6,938 bases of DNA. It comes from CAYYNQ01 sp964473105. Its GTDB lineage: Bacteria > Sumerlaeota > Sumerlaeia > MVZB01. The position numbers and the translations under genes were made by a program. How positions within the stretch are numbered: position 1 is the stretch's first letter; each line of letters begins with the position of its first letter. The notes beneath the pieces are model-generated. The model did not search any database, had not been told where the DNA came from, and worked only from the letters and a program-made list of their open reading frames with translations. Below, piece after piece: positions 5,636 to 6,938 of the stretch. The stretch spans positions 1 through 6,938 of the forward strand of contig CAYYNQ010000029.1 in assembly GCA_964473105.1 (NCBI GenBank). Direction: 5' to 3'.

Positions 5636-6938
5636 GGGCTCAGGTGGGCGAGGTCGCTTGAACCCATCTCGACCTTTTTTCCAGGGAAATATTCACGCCA
5701 ACGGTCCGTGACCTTTTCTGCAACTGCGGGGTCACAGAAAATCTCGTCGGGATACCATGGCTTTTTCCGGGCGTCAATGACCACCGGGAGCCGATAGGCA
5801 AGGTGATGCCTCACGATGTCCGTTGAGGTACTGTAGATGTCTCCCGCCGGTTCGAAACGCATGAATGTTGTCCAGAGGAAGTTGATGTCCGATGCAGCGC
5901 ACCTCTCCGGGTGGTCGCACAGGACGACCAGAGGCCACCTCTTCAAAGACTCGTCTGCCGCAACTTTCTCGGCAAAATCCGGGGCATCCCTATATGACGG
6001 ACCGCCGAGAACAAGGCATCCCGGGCAGAAGACAACGGGGCCATGAGATCCCGGCGGTGGATCATCAACCCACTCACAGGGGAGTTCTCGGACGGCATCA
6101 CCCAGTCCGAGCAGGACGCCTTTTGAGCCCTTGTTGACCTCGGGACCCGTATAATCAAGCGTGTCCATGGACAGGTTTGAAAATACATACAGGTCTGTCT
6201 CCGGCTTGAATCGTGCAAGGATATGACTGAGCAGGCGCGGGAAATCAGGAAGAGTCTGCGGCGTGTCGGTGACCAGCAGGAACTTGGTCAGGCTCAACTG
6301 GCCTTCCCCGAGAATCCGAAATGCCGACATCATGGCCTCGCGCGGGTATCTCTCCCTGACAACCGCTGCCGCCAGGGCATGGAATCCCGTTTCTCCGAAA
6401 CTCCACACATCCTTAACCGCCGGCATGACCAGCGGGAACAGGGGAGAGAGGAGTTTCTGCAGGTAATCCCCGATATAGAAATCCTCCTGCCTGGGTTTCC
6501 CGACAACGGTTGCGGGAAAGATCGCGTCACGTCGGTGATAAAGGGCCTCGCACTGGAACACAGGGTAGTCATGTTTCAATGAGTAATAACCATAATGATC
6601 GCCAAACGGGCCCTCGGCCCTCCTGACCCCGGGAGGGGCGAATCCGGTCAGGATGAAGTCACATTCCGCCGCGATGTCGTGCCGACCGATTTTCGGACGC
6701 GTGACGGGAAGCCGGGCACCGAGTAGCATGGATGCAAGGAGCAGTTCCGGAACACCCTCGGGGAGGGGAGCAACCGCCGACAGGATCAGTGCGGGAGGGC
6801 CGCCAAGCATTACGCTGACCGGAAGCGGACGATTCATCTGTTCCGCCTCATGAAAATGAAACCCGCCCCCCTTCCCGATCTGCATGTGTAACCCAAGGGT
6901 GTTCCTGTCATGTCGCTGCATACGATATATGCCGAGAT
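5632..6938 (-). CDS. UbiD-family decarboxylase, long form (5' end outside window)
   Basis: UbiD enzymes use prenylated FMN to (de)carboxylate aromatic or unsaturated acids, classically polyprenyl-4-hydroxybenzoate in ubiquinone synthesis and equivalent menaquinone steps. The frame is open to the right edge. The codons before Met 6921 read L-G-I-Y-R, so the protein joins as LGIYRMQ, the family's conserved (N)xGxYRxQ segment; this Met is internal and the true start lies outside. Numbered from that Met, 429 residues are visible: HDRNTLGLHMQIGKGGG (4-20), ECDFILTG (86-93), EGPFGDHYGYYS (103-114) and VVGKPRQEDFYIG (139-151) with the probable catalytic Glu146. ETGFHALAAAVV (177-188) and NKGSKG (263-268) follow, then a C-terminal extension with FLWTTFMRFEP (348-358) and VVIDARKKPWY (380-390). 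The extension fits the roughly 600-residue subfamily. The positions where metal-ligand His and Glu are expected are Gly16 and Thr92. The substrate is unknown; ubiD/mqn assignment cannot be made. It converges on rnr with a 4-nt overlap. Confidence 0.85.
   Translation of the reverse strand, partial: LGIYRMQRHDRNTLGLHMQIGKGGGFHFHEAEQMNRPLPVSVMLGGPPALILSAVAPLPEGVPELLLASMLLGARLPVTRPKIGRHDIAAECDFILTGFAPPGVRRAEGPFGDHYGYYSLKHDYPVFQCEALYHRRDAIFPATVVGKPRQEDFYIGDYLQKLLSPLFPLVMPAVKDVWSFGETGFHALAAAVVRERYPREAMMSAFRILGEGQLSLTKFLLVTDTPQTLPDFPRLLSHILARFKPETDLYVFSNLSMDTLDYTGPEVNKGSKGVLLGLGDAVRELPCEWVDDPPPGSHGPVVFCPGCLVLGGPSYRDAPDFAEKVAADESLKRWPLVVLCDHPERCAASDINFLWTTFMRFEPAGDIYSTSTDIVRHHLAYRLPVVIDARKKPWYPDEIFCDPAVAEKVTDRWREYFPGKKVEMGSSDLAHLSP

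Overview
The window is a G+C-rich bacterial chromosome segment. It holds four protein genes that I can name at family level, one tRNA gene and the 3' end of a repetitive protein gene. No lineage can be proven from it. The long-form UbiD with a C-terminal extension, the style of RNase R, and the Gly/Ser/Thr/Asn/Cys repeat protein remind me of the PVC superphylum (Verrucomicrobiota/Kiritimatiellota/Chlamydiota). This is a tentative impression from memory, not a measurement.

Layout from left to right. Positions 1-245 (+) are the last 80 codons of a protein built from a 20-residue repeat. A 204-nt gap with two hairpins follows; the second (305-330) reads best as a minus-strand terminator with a cUUCGg loop. 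tRNA-His(GUG) lies at 450-526 (-), with encoded CCA, an encoded G-1 at 527, and a good sigma70-type promoter at 588-617. Then comes a 662-residue O-antigen-ligase/Wzy_C-type membrane protein with a C-terminal TPR-like tail (706-2694, -). The 129-nt divergent intergenic region (2695-2823) carries a promoter that would give that gene an essentially leaderless mRNA, plus three short palindromes on the other gene's side.

On the plus strand, lipB (octanoyltransferase, 2824-3552) and rnr (RNase R, 3569-5635) are 16 nt apart and probably cotranscribed. From the right, a UbiD-family decarboxylase gene (5632-6938, -, 5' end beyond the window) converges on rnr. Both genes end on the same palindromic CTAG, so their stop codons overlap.

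The genes do not form one pathway. The envelope ligase (surface glycan), LipB (lipoate attachment to dehydrogenases), RNase R (RNA turnover) and the decarboxylase (possibly quinone biosynthesis) look like ordinary chromosomal neighbours. I see no mobile element, CRISPR array or defence system. The most interesting points are the UbiD homologue, which seems to lack two of the three usual metal ligands of the prenyl-FMN site, the tandem-repeat protein cut by the window edge, and the compact gene boundaries (leaderless start, shared stop).
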